Shown here piece by piece: positions 26,583 through 39,868 of a DNA stretch of 64,000 nt (its first letter is position 1; each line of letters starts with the position of its first letter). This DNA is from Trichoplax adhaerens (Eukaryota; Placozoa; Uniplacotomia; Trichoplacea; Trichoplacidae): NCBI RefSeq assembly GCF_000150275.1, contig NW_002060963.1, positions 529,262 through 593,261 on the forward strand, read 5' to 3'. The position numbers were made by a program, and so were the translations under genes. Under the pieces are notes generated by a model. The model searched no databases and was not told where the DNA came from. It saw only the letters and a program-made list of their open reading frames with translations.

Positions 26583-29500
26583 CTATAAGTACGACAATAA
26601 TGTAGCTATCTTTGGCCGATCAGGCGGAGTTTTGCTACAATATACAAGAGTCATCTCGCCATTGGAACCAATAATAAAGTCTCCTCCCATCTATGTGTAG
26701 ATAAAGTGGTTAGAATTTATTTCCTTAATGTAGAATTTCATGATAGCTATTGTCAGAAGTACAGATACAGACTTAAGGTTTTAATCCCTAACTTATTACA
26801 ATGACTTACTTGATTTGGATCGTCATCTTTTACCATTTTATATAAAGATCGACCGCAACATTTCTGCTCAGCATAGTATGTCATAGTTGTTGTAGACCAA
26901 ACCTTTAACAGAATCCATAGGTTAATAACTGCAAATTATTGCCAATTCGATTATTAAGATATATGGCTTTATAGAACACAAGATTACGTCATGCGTAAGC
27001 TACAAAGATTACGAATCAAGCTGTATAACAAATACATGATACCTTAGCGACGGACTGTCTTAAACCGAATGCTTCATATATCTGTATTGTTAAATAAATA
27101 AATGATTTCTTCTTATCAACTTAATAGAAATTATAAGTATTATCATTTATTTTTACAGGCTATGTAAAGAGTATACAAAATATTTCTTTCGATAGATACA
27201 ACGCCAGATGTGGATACTAGTGACCTAATTTTTACTTTGAACGATTACATAATCTCAGTGAGTAACAACTACTATTTAGCGGCCAGAGATTTGACGATAG
27301 AGTAATACCTTCCTATCGGAATCCATTAGCATCGGATAAGTGGCTTGAGTTTCTTCAAGCCATTGTAAAGCACCAGCCTATCAACATAAATTAAAACACG
27401 TCATTTGCACAGGCTTTGACAAGATCAAGCTATCTTAAGACATACCTGAGAACCAAACGTGATCAAAATAGTCTTTGTATTAGCAGCATCAAACATAGCC
27501 TAGGGAAATAATTCAAACAAAAATTAGCAAGGTAAGCTATATGCTGATATGAATGTATTTAGGTATCAACCTTTTACTGATCATACTACTCTAATATTAT
27601 TTTCTTTTATAAGGAATGTTCTTAATACAGTTATCAGCAATAATTCAACAACTATAGCACTATCACCTGATTCCGCTGTAGTTCGGCTACGTGATCACGT
27701 CAGGGCAGTCACGCAAAGTGTCTCAAAAGAATTAACAGCAATGATTTTCCACTTTCCATGAAATCTGATAAATTTACTTGGCTGAAATCCATCAAATGAT
27801 ATTGTTAGATCAGAAAATTATGCAAGATCCAATGGTATGTTGTATTCATTTCCAGTACTCTATCTAACAAGATGATTTATGAATATTGCATGAACTTTCG
27901 TATCTCTAACCTAGATGTACGAACATCGATCAATGGAACATGCAATGGTGCTACAGATCCGACAGTAGAACTAGATTGAGGCAATCCATCACTCTTATTG
28001 TGGTCCATTTTACGATCAACGTCTTTTAAAAAAGTGTTCCAGTTATCCTATGAGGTAACCCAAAATTTATTAGTAAAAATTGCGTAGATAATTAATGAAG
28101 TATTTATTTTATGCTGTTAAAACTTTATGCTATATCTAACTATTAGTACCATTTAGGACCAGCCTATTGAATTTGATATCATGTAATGTTATTATTCTTA
28201 CTTCGACGTCAAATAATTCATCTACGGCATCACGAACTTCAGGAATCCTAAAACATTTCAGTATCTCTATTAAAGACTTCCTAAATTTAGACTGCCGTAT
28301 GCACAATAAGCGGGATAATAAAATAATATCAATTTGGAAAGATATAACAAGCTTTATACATATTCTGCGGGATAGGATAACAGGTATTAGTCCCTATGTA
28401 TTGCATTCACTGATATGACAGCTATATCTACATACGTAAATCCCAACTATACAAACGTTAACGACAGATATTTTATAAGAAACACGATAGCTACTAATTT
28501 TAAAGGTCAAGAGGCGGTTAAGGGTTAGTAGAATAGCTTGAGAGAATCTAGTAATATATCTATTACAATAACATTTGTTCGAATAAACTTAATGTGTTAG
28601 GATAAAATTAATTACAATATCCGATAAATTACCGATAATTTTCTTTGCATGTATTTTGCAGATCTAGGTGGGACTTTACAGATAATCTGAGTGTAGGCAA
28701 GAATTTATCAATGTTTGTATAAGAAATAGATTTATCCTTAGATAATAACATAATTTAACGGCTTCAGGTAGCCCTATAAAGTGCAAATATCTACTACTGT
28801 ATGCTAGGCATATACACAGTTCTACGTGTATGTATACTATTTTCATTAGCATAGGAGTAATTAAGCTATAACAAGAAGCTAGATTACTTTTTAATGCAGA
28901 ACTAAACTAAGTTAAATGTTTCCAAATTCGAGAGAAGTTGATAGCTGTAATTCATACTGTTTCTGTGCATAAATTATTACAGTCTAACTGACAATTTTTT
29001 TCTATGTTTAACCTGTACCTATTAAATGCTTCAGCATAAAGTCCAATAGCGGCTCCTAACTTATTGACATGATTATTTACAAAATCCCCAATCGACTCTA
29101 TTAAGGTGTAAAATAATAGAAAAGATGATTTATGCATGTTGTCTAATACGTTTCACAATAATGGAACATTATTGATCATAGACAATTACTTGGCTAGTAA
29201 AATGCTGGTAAATCTCTCTTTCTATACTAAATAAAAACTTCAGTGCTAATTTTATATATCATATCGATGATGAGAATTACTATTAACACTTTACTATTTA
29301 CCTTTATAATACTGCTTGTATACTGTATAAAATTACAGTAGATAGACAACGAAAGATGGCAAGTTTTACTTCAATACAGTAATAGCACATAATTATCGTC
29401 TACGATACTTTATAATAACTCAAGCAATAGCATATTATATACACACCAATGATTGAGAACTTTTCTTGAACTCCTGCTAACGTTTTATTTAATCCTTCAG

Positions 29501-29851
29501 CTAGCTGTTGTACTTCCTGAGCTATCTTACATGCCGTATCGGATGCCATGTTGTAATGGCATCCGCCTGCTACTATAGCCCCTTTTTTCAACTTCAATCC
29601 AGTACAGATAATCCTACAAAATCAAGACACTATCTAAATCATCGCTTGCATCAATAAGCTACTAATCATAACATTTTAGACCTAAGCTTTACCTGGAAAC
29701 AAGATTAGTTTGCAAAGATGCAGTAAATGGAGCTCGGTCTGGAAAGGAAATTATTAATTTATTCTATACAGAAGCCTTTTTGTTCGCGCTCGATGACGTC
29801 ATCGCGAAAGAGTATGGATAGGCTGTGTTTTAAACATGAGCAACGGGTCAT
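26583..29851 (-). CDS. Selenoprotein L-type thioredoxin-fold protein, UxxU motif
   Basis: Prx-like thioredoxin-fold redox protein. Twelve exons (high to low): 29851-29770 (start exon, uncertain), 29738-29693, 29613-29447, 29097-29019, 28247-28202, 28047-27911, 27782-27668, 27499-27446, 27377-27309, 27081-27043, 26902-26810, 26690-26583. They total 1035 bp, 344 residues, with all junction phases agreeing. Exon 7 contains two in-frame TGAs (27712-27710 and 27703-27701) reading LLRHFA-U-LP-U-RDHVAEL, about residues 210 and 213. This is the UxxU diselenide motif known for the SelL family. Downstream are ILITFGSQ, GALQWLEET, PMLMDSDRKIYEAFGLR, QMGGDFIIG and YCSKTPPDRP, typical of the SelL/PRXL2 fold. 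Residues 1-150 form a helical N-terminal region. The last exon ends TAG, so TGA need not terminate. The start codon was chosen for phase and could be elsewhere. A SECIS-like hairpin follows. Confidence 0.87.
29791..29804. promoter_or_regulatory. Palindromic CRE (TGACGTCA) near the SelL start
   Basis: CGATGACGTCATCG is a perfect 14-bp palindrome centred on TGACGTCA, the full consensus site for CREB/ATF bZIP factors. It lies inside the first exon I propose for the selenoprotein gene, and about 1.8 kb upstream of KIF6 on the other strand. If it is a true promoter element, the start exon may be 5' UTR or promoter and translation may begin elsewhere. Confidence 0.4.
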
Positions 29852-31563
29852 AATGTAACCAATAGCTGACGATATTTCGAGTTTTTAGGTTATTGTACCA
29901 TGAGATCAGTGTCTAAAACAGTGCTCAAGCTCATAGTACATAGACTAGCAATAAATTTTTCTTCTCGTATCGAACAAGCGTTCCAATAATGTAGAGTCTG
30001 TAATAAAGTACGCCTAGTCAGACAGACAACAGACAGACTAGACAGTACCGCGTTGCTATAGAGATTATTGCAGTAGCAGTGTACAGTAGCAGATCTGGAT
30101 TTTGTGACATAAAAATATTGTTATTATTCATTGATCTATTGTTGCTACTGTGCGAGTATAAAGTAATAGAAGCAATAGCATTCAGTAAGACCACCTGTAT
30201 AAGTAGGAGTAAATAGATTCGTGTATCAAATGACAACTTAATGCTTGTCTGCAATGATTTGAACTGAACTTTTAACAGTGCTAATTGTACGTACACGATA
30301 TACTGTATATTTGAGTTCGAGATTTACTACGCTAAAATCGAGATCGACTCCATGCAGTAGCGTAATTCCTGCTCAAAATCTGCACACGAAGTAATAAGGC
30401 TGATAAGAAGTAGCTTTGGTGCATGATATAGGAGTCAATTACCTACTTCTTTTAGTGCCATGATCTGCTAATGTCAAGTTATGGCGCATTTTAGTAGAGC
30501 ATACGCGAATATTATGCACAGGAATAATAATCTTCTAATAAATTATATTTGAAGATATTAAACAGAGGCAACGAATCATATTTCTAGTAACCTATATTTA
30601 GAATTATACTTTTCTTGCCATATGTACCATCCAGTATTATTGGGGATAAAACGAAGACATAGTTTGGCATAAGCGCGAGACGTATATCAATTCCAATTCG
30701 ATATTTCTCTACATATGCAGTACTGAAAAATCTTACTCCCAATAGTTAGTTATTTAACTGTATGAATAATCAAGCCACTTACTATTAACAGTAAATAAGT
30801 ACCACAGATGTGTAAGCCACAGCATTCTTAATATTTACTATATCACAATATTATATGTTATACGGACATATCTCAAATTAAACGGTTAATACAGCATCTT
30901 AGCAGTAATGGTTTTTATTATCGACGACTGTAATAGACAACTCCTCAATAATAATACGTATATTAGACTAGATTAATATCTAGATCTTATCAGCTAAATG
31001 AATAAAGTGCTTAAGTGCTAACCCACTTCTTTACGTGCGAATATACAGTATGGTACTACTATGTCTATCTATTGTGAAGATAGCACAGAACTACACTACA
31101 CCGTAATATAACTGCGATCTAAGCGTAAAGGGTGAGGAAAGATTTATTGTACTATATGGTACAGTATGTTTAGCAGGCAATACATTGCGTATCATTACTT
31201 GTATGCGATTACTCACTTAGGTGCAGCACTCAAAATACACCCACCAATATATATTTTAGTATAATAAATTAAACTAGTTGCAAGCTGCTGCTGGCTTTTC
31301 AAGCGACTGCTAGTTATTTCGTTAATTCAGTAACGGTCCATTCTATAGCAGAAATAATTAAGCGGTATACAGTAAAAAGCAATTATGACCATTAGAATGT
31401 TATCAGCTGATTACGATTACTTTCTAGCCTTGAACTATTGCTGTTAAGCACGGTTTCTTGTGTGATATACTATAGGCTGCCTAAAATTAATCGTGTATAG
31501 TTAGTTTAGGGTAGAGTATATTATTATTATTTATGAAAGAATTGCAGAAAGGTTAGATAAACC
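29852..31563. other. Divergent spacer, SelL-type gene and KIF6
   Basis: Intergenic DNA between divergently transcribed genes. It includes a short imperfect CAGACAGACAACAGACAGAC tract near 30018-30045 and scattered GTACAGTA words, but no dense repeat cluster. No coding exon was supported. Confidence 0.45.
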
Positions 31564-34500
31564 ATGGTGAAGTATGGTATTCAAATCTATTCTCGAATTA
31601 AGCCAACCCGAGCAAAGGCTGAGGCAAGCGAATATACATTCTAATTTAAGAATAAAATAATCTTGTTGCTGGATATTGAATCATGGATAAGACGTATATT
31701 CTGATAATGAAGCTAATTTACACTCAGCTTGAATACATCAGAAGTATTGATTATCATCTTGTAACTTTCAACCTACATTCGTATGTTAAGAAATCTAGCA
31801 AATCATTTTCTGCTTGCACTGTTACACCATTACTAATTTCAAATTATTATTCTACCACTTCGTAACCAAATGGAGATGATTTGATAAAATTTAAATCCTG
31901 GATAGTGATATTAAATAGGATTTCTTTATGACACATATAGGCGTATGAAATAACCGAAAAGGAAGATTCAGGATCTGCGATTGTGACTTTTCCTGTATCC
32001 AAAGATGCTGCTGAAGGATTTGTAAACAATAAACGAGATAATTTTAGATTTAAGTAAGGATGAGCGATGACTATCTATCTAAGTAACCTAAGCCTGTTCC
32101 CGCTGTAATGGAAAAATACATTGCTTTTAATTCATGTCATATTTAAAAGACTGTGCAATAGCACTGTACAATTACATAGAACATAACTAGATAATGTAAA
32201 ACAGTGTATTAAATTATCAAATAAGATAGGCATATTTCGTATGGTGTAGAGTTTACAGAGGAAACTATTATACAGAACCAGATGGTATTAAGGAAACCAT
32301 TTACGTAGAATATGATAGAAATAAGATTATAGACAATGAAAATATATTCTGATAGAAGAAAATTTCTCATTTTATTTATTTCTAGATTTAATAAAATATT
32401 TGATCAAAACGCCAAGCAGGAAGAAGTATTTGAATATGTAGCCAAACCAGTCTTACAAAAGTAAATAATATTCAAATTGAATTATAAACTTTAGGCCACC
32501 CATTTACGAAAGTAAATGTACAGTAATTAATAGATTGGAAAGTTAGTGTCAGCTGTAATGATGGCAGTTCCAACCTAGACTAAATGTTAAATATCTTTTG
32601 TAATCCGTTTATCATCGCCGTTAGTGCCGATAGCTTCATAACAAATATATTCTTCTTTGATGATAGCGTTCTGTTAGGTTATAATGGAACTGTATTTGCA
32701 TATGGACAGGTAAATGTAGTATTTGTGAATACAAGTATCGTCGGTATACAGCTCTACGAATGATTTCTAACGTTATTCTACGTCTAACAGACAGGATCTG
32801 GCAAAACTTTTACGATTACTGGAGGGGCTGAACGATATACTGATCGAGGTCTCATTCCGAGGACAATATCATACCTATTCCAAGAATATCAGAAGGTAGT
32901 GGACAACCAATCGAGATCACATTAAAGTTTCCCTGTTTTAATTGATCAATAGCTATGATATTTTCATAGCGGCAGATTAACTACTTCAATCTACTCTAGC
33001 AGTCGAGCCGGTAGTTATTTTATAATTTATATTGCACAAGTATTTAATGCTAAATCTTAAGTTTGTATTTCTGAACTGTTTTTGATTAATGATACGCTTC
33101 GATTTCAGAATGTCGACTCTGAATATACTACTCATGTTAGTTACCTTGAAATCTACAATCAGTGCGGCTACGATCTTTTAGATCCGAGGCACAACGCTTC
33201 TAAACTGGAAGATCTACCGTAAGTAGTTTTGCAATCTGGATCTGATACGAATATATCTAGTGATTTAGTTTAATTAAATAGTCAATTTTTAATCTTATTG
33301 ACAATTATGCCTTATATTTACTTGGTAACTGTAGCAAAGTTAGCTTACTGGAGGATAATAATAGCAATATCCATTTAAAAAATCTATCCATTCATCAAGC
33401 CAATAGCGAAGAAGAAGGTAAGTGAAGTATATTTTATTTAATATCAATTTATTGATATTCTTTCTGATTTTTAGACAAACTTTTCTGAAGCATTTGACCT
33501 AATAGTCAATCATAACTTACAGGATAAAGTCCTCATTATTTGAGATACACGCTTAGTTTACTTTATTTTATTCATAATACTCGTTCTATTTTCATTTATA
33601 AAGTGCTTACATTAATTAATTAGTTGTTGTCGTCTAGTTTCTGACCTTCCATCAAGATTATAGATAAAAATTCTAAAATCTGCATTAGCAATGGTGCAAA
33701 TTGAATTTGTTTTCACCTTTGTTTGCCGTATAAACAGGGCGCTAATTCAAACTGCACTCTGCGATTAAACTACTGTTAATAAAATTGCATTATATCGCAA
33801 ATTCATTCCCATTTCCTAGTCTTCTTCTCTTTTCAATGCTTGTATTTAGAATGAAAATCTTGGAATTCAATCATTTCCATACAGTCTTGTATTGATCTTG
33901 TACAATTTTCGCCTACGCAATGCGAAAAATTTCTATTTCTACTTGGTGCATTCTTTTTACGTTGGTGCCTATTAATATGCTAGATTGAGTTCTTTCACAT
34001 CAGTAGCTTAAATTACAGATAGATACAGTTAATAAATAGCTACCAACTGTCTTTTGCTTTTTTACGCCTTCATACTCTCGTTTGAAGAGAAATAAATCCA
34101 AGGATTGTAATTATTTGACGTATATATCAGTAGCTTAAATTAGAGACAAGTAGACGCTATAAATAATAATATCAAATCTCTTTCCATTTTATAGCTTTAA
34201 ATTTGTTATTTTTGGGAGATACGAATCGAATGATTGCCGAGGTAAGGCCTATAAGATTAAAATAAGCATATTCGAGATCGCAAGCTTATACAACTCAAAG
34301 ATTGCAAGGACCACTTTGTTTTCTAGACATGCAATAATATTTTTGATTTCAGACGCCCATGAATCAGGCATCAACTCGTTCCCACTGTATATTTACAATT
34401 CATATGTCTATTCGAGAAACTGGCTCGGATACAATTAGGCGATCAAAATTTCACCTAGTTGATTTAGCAGGGTAAGTCGTCCATTCTGCTTTCATCATGG

Positions 34501-37500
34501 CGTTCAATTAGAGATTTAGCTGCTAGTACAGGAAAAGTAGATATACACAATGGAACTCATTCCACTCTTGATTTGGATTCTTTAGATCCGAAAGAGTAGC
34601 AAAATCTAACATTGGAGGAACCATTCTAACTGAAGCCAAGTACATTAATTTATCCTTACATTTTTTAGAACAGGTAACGTTACTCTTCCATACCTTAGCA
34701 TTCGCTATACAATCATTATCCTTTATGTCCTCTAATCCTGCTGATGACTATCCTATTCTTTCAGGTTATTATCTCGCTATCTGAAAAATCAAGAACTCAT
34801 ATCCCTTATAGAAATTCTATGATGACATCAGTATTGAGAGATAGGTAAGCTTATGATTATCATTCTATCTTGTCACTGGCAGGTGATAAAGATCGATCCT
34901 GCTTAAGTCAACAAAATGCAGTTCAATCCTACTACTATAAATTACAATCTGTCTTGTCCATTTGTTATAGTCTTGGTGGAAACTGTATGACATCGATGAT
35001 AGCAACTTGCTCGGTAGAAAAGAAGAATTTAGACGTAAGGAGATTATTTCATTTGTATCTATACGGTAGCTATGGGTAATTTATATACGAATATTTATTC
35101 ATATCATATCCTAGATAATGCTATGGTATAAAATAAGATCATTTAGTTATAGTAATTAATGCTTATCACTCCAATGTCATGCTATTAATTGGACAAATTT
35201 TTATAGGAAACGATTACTACGTGTCGATTTGCGCAGAGAGTGGCATTAATTAAAAACGAAGCATTATTAAATGAAGAAGTCGATCCAAAATTGGTATTTA
35301 ATAATTCTATGGGCTATATATATTCTATAGAAAGATATGCATGTCTCCTAACTTATTTTTACGTTTCATTTTAATCCCATAAAGATGGTAGTTCGATTAA
35401 AGAGCGAAATTCAACGACTAAAGGAGGAATTAGCTATTGCTACGGGAAATCAATCAACCGATCCACTAGTTGAGCAAGAGATTGATAGGTAATTAAGTAA
35501 ATTGTGCTGATACTGGAGAGAAATGGACAGTTTTGCATTCCTCCTTAGTTATATCTTCTGCTTTAATTTCCAATTTATGTTTAATTTTAATCTTTCTGTA
35601 ATTATTAGGTGCCGTGCTTTAGTGGACTCCTATATTGCCGACTCCGATCCTGAAGCAATATTGAGTGTAGGAGGTGATATGCGAAAAATTACTTTGTGCT
35701 ATAAAATCTTTAAGGATAAAGTTCTGCAAGGAGGCCCCTCCAAAAGGTATGCAAAGAATTATATACATATATTTGAATTTGTGCTAAGCTTGATCGCCTT
35801 TACGGTGGTATATTGACCTGGATCTGTTAGAAAAGGGCACATTATATGTTCCAATCATATCATGGATACTCTATACCGTATTGAGACCCATTTTCATTTC
35901 TTAAATTTCGTTTATGTACATGATGATGACTTAGTAGTAAATTATATTTATTTCATAGTGGGGATAACACCCAAGGAGAAAATGAAGATGATGAAATGCC
36001 AGTAAACTCCGCTCGAACATCGAAGGAAGTTCAACGATTGACTGATTTATTACAGCAACGTGATAATGAAATTAGTATCCTTTTCACATAGTCAAATATT
36101 GCAATCAGAACGGGTTTTCTTTTCTAAATAGTTAAAGCATAGCGACTTCTTGCATTTTACATACAACTTTTCAGTAATTCAATAGTCATACTTCGAGCTC
36201 ATTCAACCTTAACGAAAAAATTTAAAACGCAGACATTCTTGTAACAATGCTAAAGAAAGAGAAACAGCGAGCAGCGGTAGCTGTTGCTCATTCTAAAACA
36301 AAAATTGAAAGCGATACAAGTCCACGAGATAGTAGAATAACGCAATCGAAATCTCTAGATACAAAACAGTATCACCACGAGGAGTCCCGTGCAAGCTATC
36401 GAAAAGAGACTAAACATGAAAGGTCGCCATCGAACGAAAAGCAAGCGGAGCCAAGGCATAACCGGATATACGGTAAAATTATCATTCCGATTTGTTGCAT
36501 TTCATCTATAGCTGCGATATGTCGCTCAACTTCTGTAGTAGTACAGCGTAACTTTCATCAACTAGTAGTGGTACGATGATTGATCTCTAGCCTTTGCACG
36601 AATTAATTGTCGATAATTCTATTTCCTAGCTTAAACTGTAAAGTTAATAAACGACATACTACATGATTAGAAAATTTTAATCTCTAAAATCTCTTCATTT
36701 TATCCGCCTTTTATGTAGGAGACATGTCGAAAGGAAGACAAGAAGCATTTGACATTTTCCGTCGAGATTACGCTAATAACTCTGCTATTGATGACAAGAA
36801 ACGAATATTGAAACAAAAGTAATTAAGATAGAGAGTAAAAATTAACGCTATAGAATGATACTATTGAAATTTTTATTTTTACTCTGCTTACAGTATATGA
36901 CATATTGATTTCTATAACTAGATATGCCGAAGCTAAAGCTCAAGGAGAAGCATTAAATGATTGTAAAATGCAGATAAGTAAGTCTTCTACGTAGATATTT
37001 TAGGCATTAATTTAATAAATGTTGGCCTCTGAAGTGCGCTGTCATGATGATAGAATAAGTTTTAATACTTGATTAATGAATTGTCTGACCTTAAAAGACA
37101 ACTGTAAGCAACAAATTGAAAAATATAGAATCGGAAAAGCCATGAAAGGTAAATAGTGAATTATCTTCTCTAAATGAAAATACTTAATTAGTGTTGATCA
37201 GAGAGTAATAATCATTTATTTACGGGAATTAGGATTGAATGGTCGTGAGATAAATAGTGCAGATTTGGAAGATCAGGAGCAGTTTCTACGCGATAAATTA
37301 CAGGCTGAAAAATCGCGGTACATATCCCTTCTTCATCGCGGAAAAGATAACTTTCGTTGTGCAGAAAATAATCATATACAATAAGACTAACACTGTTTTC
37401 TTTAATGATGATAGATATAAGGATATATTTGGCCATCTGAAGGTACTGAAAACCGAAATTGAGCATTTACAACATCTATTAGACAAAGCTAGATTGAAAT

Positions 37501-38271
37501 TACAGCAAGATTTCGAGGTGTGGTGGCAGAAACAGACACAATCTCAAGGAATTCAACAGGAACAGCCTGTGGAAGTTAGTGATGAATATTACCATGCAAT
37601 GGCAGTTCTACTAGCTTACTTAAATTTTATTTTCAACGGAGATTCCTTCAATATTCTTAACGTATTGATGCTATCAATATCAAATTAAACGGCTTAAACT
37701 TTTAGACCATGTCATAAATTATTCTCTTTACTCTCTCGATTTCTAAATATACCATTCTCATCGTTTATAGCCCCCTCCTAAATCACGTTCTGTCTGGAGA
37801 ACACCAACACCTAATAAGCACGACTATCAACCGAGAAGTAAGGAAGCAAGGAGCAACGAAAGAAATGCCGGTTCTTCCAGAAATTCACAGGAGTTTATGG
37901 ATAGTTATACGCACGGCTATTCGCCAAAAAATAAAGAAGTCAAGAGTCATGAAAGAACTGCTAATTCCTCAAGAAATTTACATGAAATTCTAGATAGTTA
38001 TACACGTTCAAGTGAGATGACCAGGTTAGACCTTTAAGAAGTAAATTTGTAAATGAATAAATGAGTCCGATTAATGATGGGTTGATAGATGCAATGAAAT
38101 TATTTAATCTCCATCAGGAAGCAAATCCAGCAAAAATCGATTCCCATGACCGGCGATAAAGAGGCGGATGCAGATATTTTAGCATTTATGAAAGCTAAGC
38201 AAGATCTTGCACGTGCTAGAGGTATAGGCAACCTAAAACGCAATAGAATTATTCTTGATGCACAGTATTAA
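31564..38271 (+). CDS. Kinesin-9 family motor KIF6
   Basis: Plus-end microtubule motor of the kinesin-9 family (KIF6/KIF9), linked to motile cilia. Twenty-four exons: 31564-31623, 31941-32053, 32386-32460, 32667-32709, 32791-32895, 33109-33218, 33335-33417, 34195-34241, 34353-34471, 34586-34673, 34765-34844, 34971-35034, 35207-35293, 35385-35488, 35609-35746, 35959-36074, 36233-36472, 36719-36818, 36922-36977, 37098-37148, 37233-37317, 37415-37604, 37771-38024, 38118-38271. Total 2562 bp, 853 aa, frame kept throughout. Motor about 1-345: P-loop GQTGSGKT at 96-103, switch I NQASTRSH at 216-223, switch II DLAGSER at 249-255. KIF6-specific tail blocks include INILVTMLKKEK, GRQEAFDIFRRDYA, EIEHLQHLLDKARLKLQ and a C-terminal ADADILAFMKAKQ. 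Exon 1 uses a GC donor (GAG then GCAAGC), supported by phase and homology. The exon 22 end is ambiguous by one codon. Confidence 0.95.
34001..34165. repeat. Short direct duplication in KIF6 intron 7
   Basis: ATCAGTAGCTTAAATTA is present near 34002 and again near 34126, each followed by diverged but similar sequence. It is inside the longest KIF6 intron (777 bp) and is probably a local duplication. Confidence 0.45.
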
Positions 38272-39868
38272 TTTAATGTCCTACTATCTACTGCGGTATT
38301 TTTCGGCACAATCATTATTGACTTACATTATTATTTTTAATTGTCTAGGGTTATTTGGTAAATAAAAGCAATTGTGTGTATTATCGGATGTCTGACTGAT
38401 TGCAACCTCTTTCAAGATTATTGCATTTCGAACAATTATAAAATGTTGCATCTTTTGCAGCTCTGACGTAGTGTACACTGCCAATCAGTTAGGTATATCA
38501 GTCTAATAATTATTTCCATAAATTAAAAATTTCAAACGGCTGTCTCCATTTCCAGTCTATGTACTAAATGAAGGCTTACACCCCCTATTCTAAAGCGAGT
38601 TTTTCTATCGATGCCAATAGGATACGCTGTAAAATTATCTAATTGAATACAATTAATATATCTATCATCTATAAAATCAGCAATGTATCATAAATTGTGA
38701 TTTTTCATCATTTTATCATTTCCAAATAATATCAACGTTAATCATAATTTAATTATAAGCAAAGAATATTCATATTCTACGTATTTTTTGATTGATACTA
38801 AATTAAATCAGTCATACTGTTGTGTAAATCGTTATGGCTACTAAATTTTTAAGTTTTGTAAGGATGCCTAAAACTTATTTAAAGGATGACCATCCATCAT
38901 ACGGTATGTTAGAATGCACACACAGTCCTACACAATGTCAGCACATTATTAATAGTTTTTTAACGCAACCTATTCCAGAAGCTAGTTTTCAGATTGCCAT
39001 CAGTTATATCATATGCACTCCACTACTAACCGCTATGAGACTACATTAACGTAACACATTCCATATTCCAGAAGCTAGTTTTGAGATTGTTAATCGTGAT
39101 ACTACATACAACACATCCAACTCTAATAAATCTCCTGATTCGTATCGTTTTACGCTATTACTTGAATTTGTTGAACTAAACTGAGTATCACTGCCTCCTC
39201 ACGTTACTATCTACCGTGTCAAAAGCATGATATAATCAAGGATCACGATAAATCACACCTAGTACTCACTACAATATTTAAATAAACTCGTTTATTCCGA
39301 TTAACAATTTCTGTGACTATTTTATCTTTTACTATCCATACATCTATATACATTTTAAACTGTACCTTAAAATTAACAAATCGTAGCACTTTCGATAGCT
39401 AAACTTTAAATGGATAATTCAAACATGGATGATAACAGTTTCTTAATCTTATGCTGATGAAATTATCAAGTTTTTCATATATTCACAAAAACAGAGTTAT
39501 CAATGCCAACTAAGTCATGCTATACATTTATCAATGAAAGCAAGAACGTTGTAACGACTTATGCACGTTATGGGCTAAAAAATTGTCGTAAACTAGTACT
39601 ACTAATTACAGTAAGATTTACCGGGTATAAACTCTTATGTTGAGTCAGTAACATTAATATTACAGTAAAAAATATTCAATAATATATTACCTAAAAACGC
39701 CAGACACGATTGATGAAACGCATTAAGTCGTTCAGTAACAGCTACCCGTCAAGTTTATCATATGGTCTGATTCTTAAGACCACTTATGAAACCATCAAGT
39801 GTATAGTCAAATATCTTAGCGTTGAATTTCATGACAACCAATTCGCATCTTAAGGTGCATACCCTATA
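38272..39868. other. Convergent 3' spacer, KIF6 and APLF
   Basis: Holds the facing 3' UTRs of KIF6 (+) and APLF (-). It contains a 28-bp near-identical direct repeat (core ATTCCAGAAGCTAGTTTT) near 38968 and 39064. A 71-codon open frame at 38834 overlaps the repeat and shows no domain, so I do not call it a gene. Confidence 0.5.

Noticed and set aside
27701-27712. In-frame TGA codons read as evidence of a pseudogene or a mis-called exon
   Set aside because: Both exon boundaries keep phase, the surrounding residues match the SelL family, the TGAs fall exactly at the redox-motif positions, there are no other lesions in twelve exons, and a SECIS-like hairpin follows.
29770-29802. Alternative SelL start ATG inside the CRE palindrome (MTSSSANKK)
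   Set aside because: With the only nearby donor it leaves phase 0, but the next exon needs one leftover base. The ATG at 29851 gives the right phase; the start is still flagged uncertain.
31847-32029. 60-codon minus-strand open frame ending FGYEVVE
   Set aside because: It is the shadow of KIF6 exon 2 on the plus strand, which matches the family (GFVNNKRDNFRFK) with correct splice phases.
32220-32350. Exon-like stretch reading GNYYTEPDGIKETIYVEYD in front of KIF6 exon 3
   Set aside because: It cannot be joined to exon 3 in frame with any GT or GC donor, whereas exon 2 at 31941-32053 joins perfectly and supplies the conserved residues.
38834-39049. 71-codon plus-strand ORF after KIF6
   Set aside because: No domain, overlaps a local direct repeat, no splice partners, and lies in a convergent 3' spacer.
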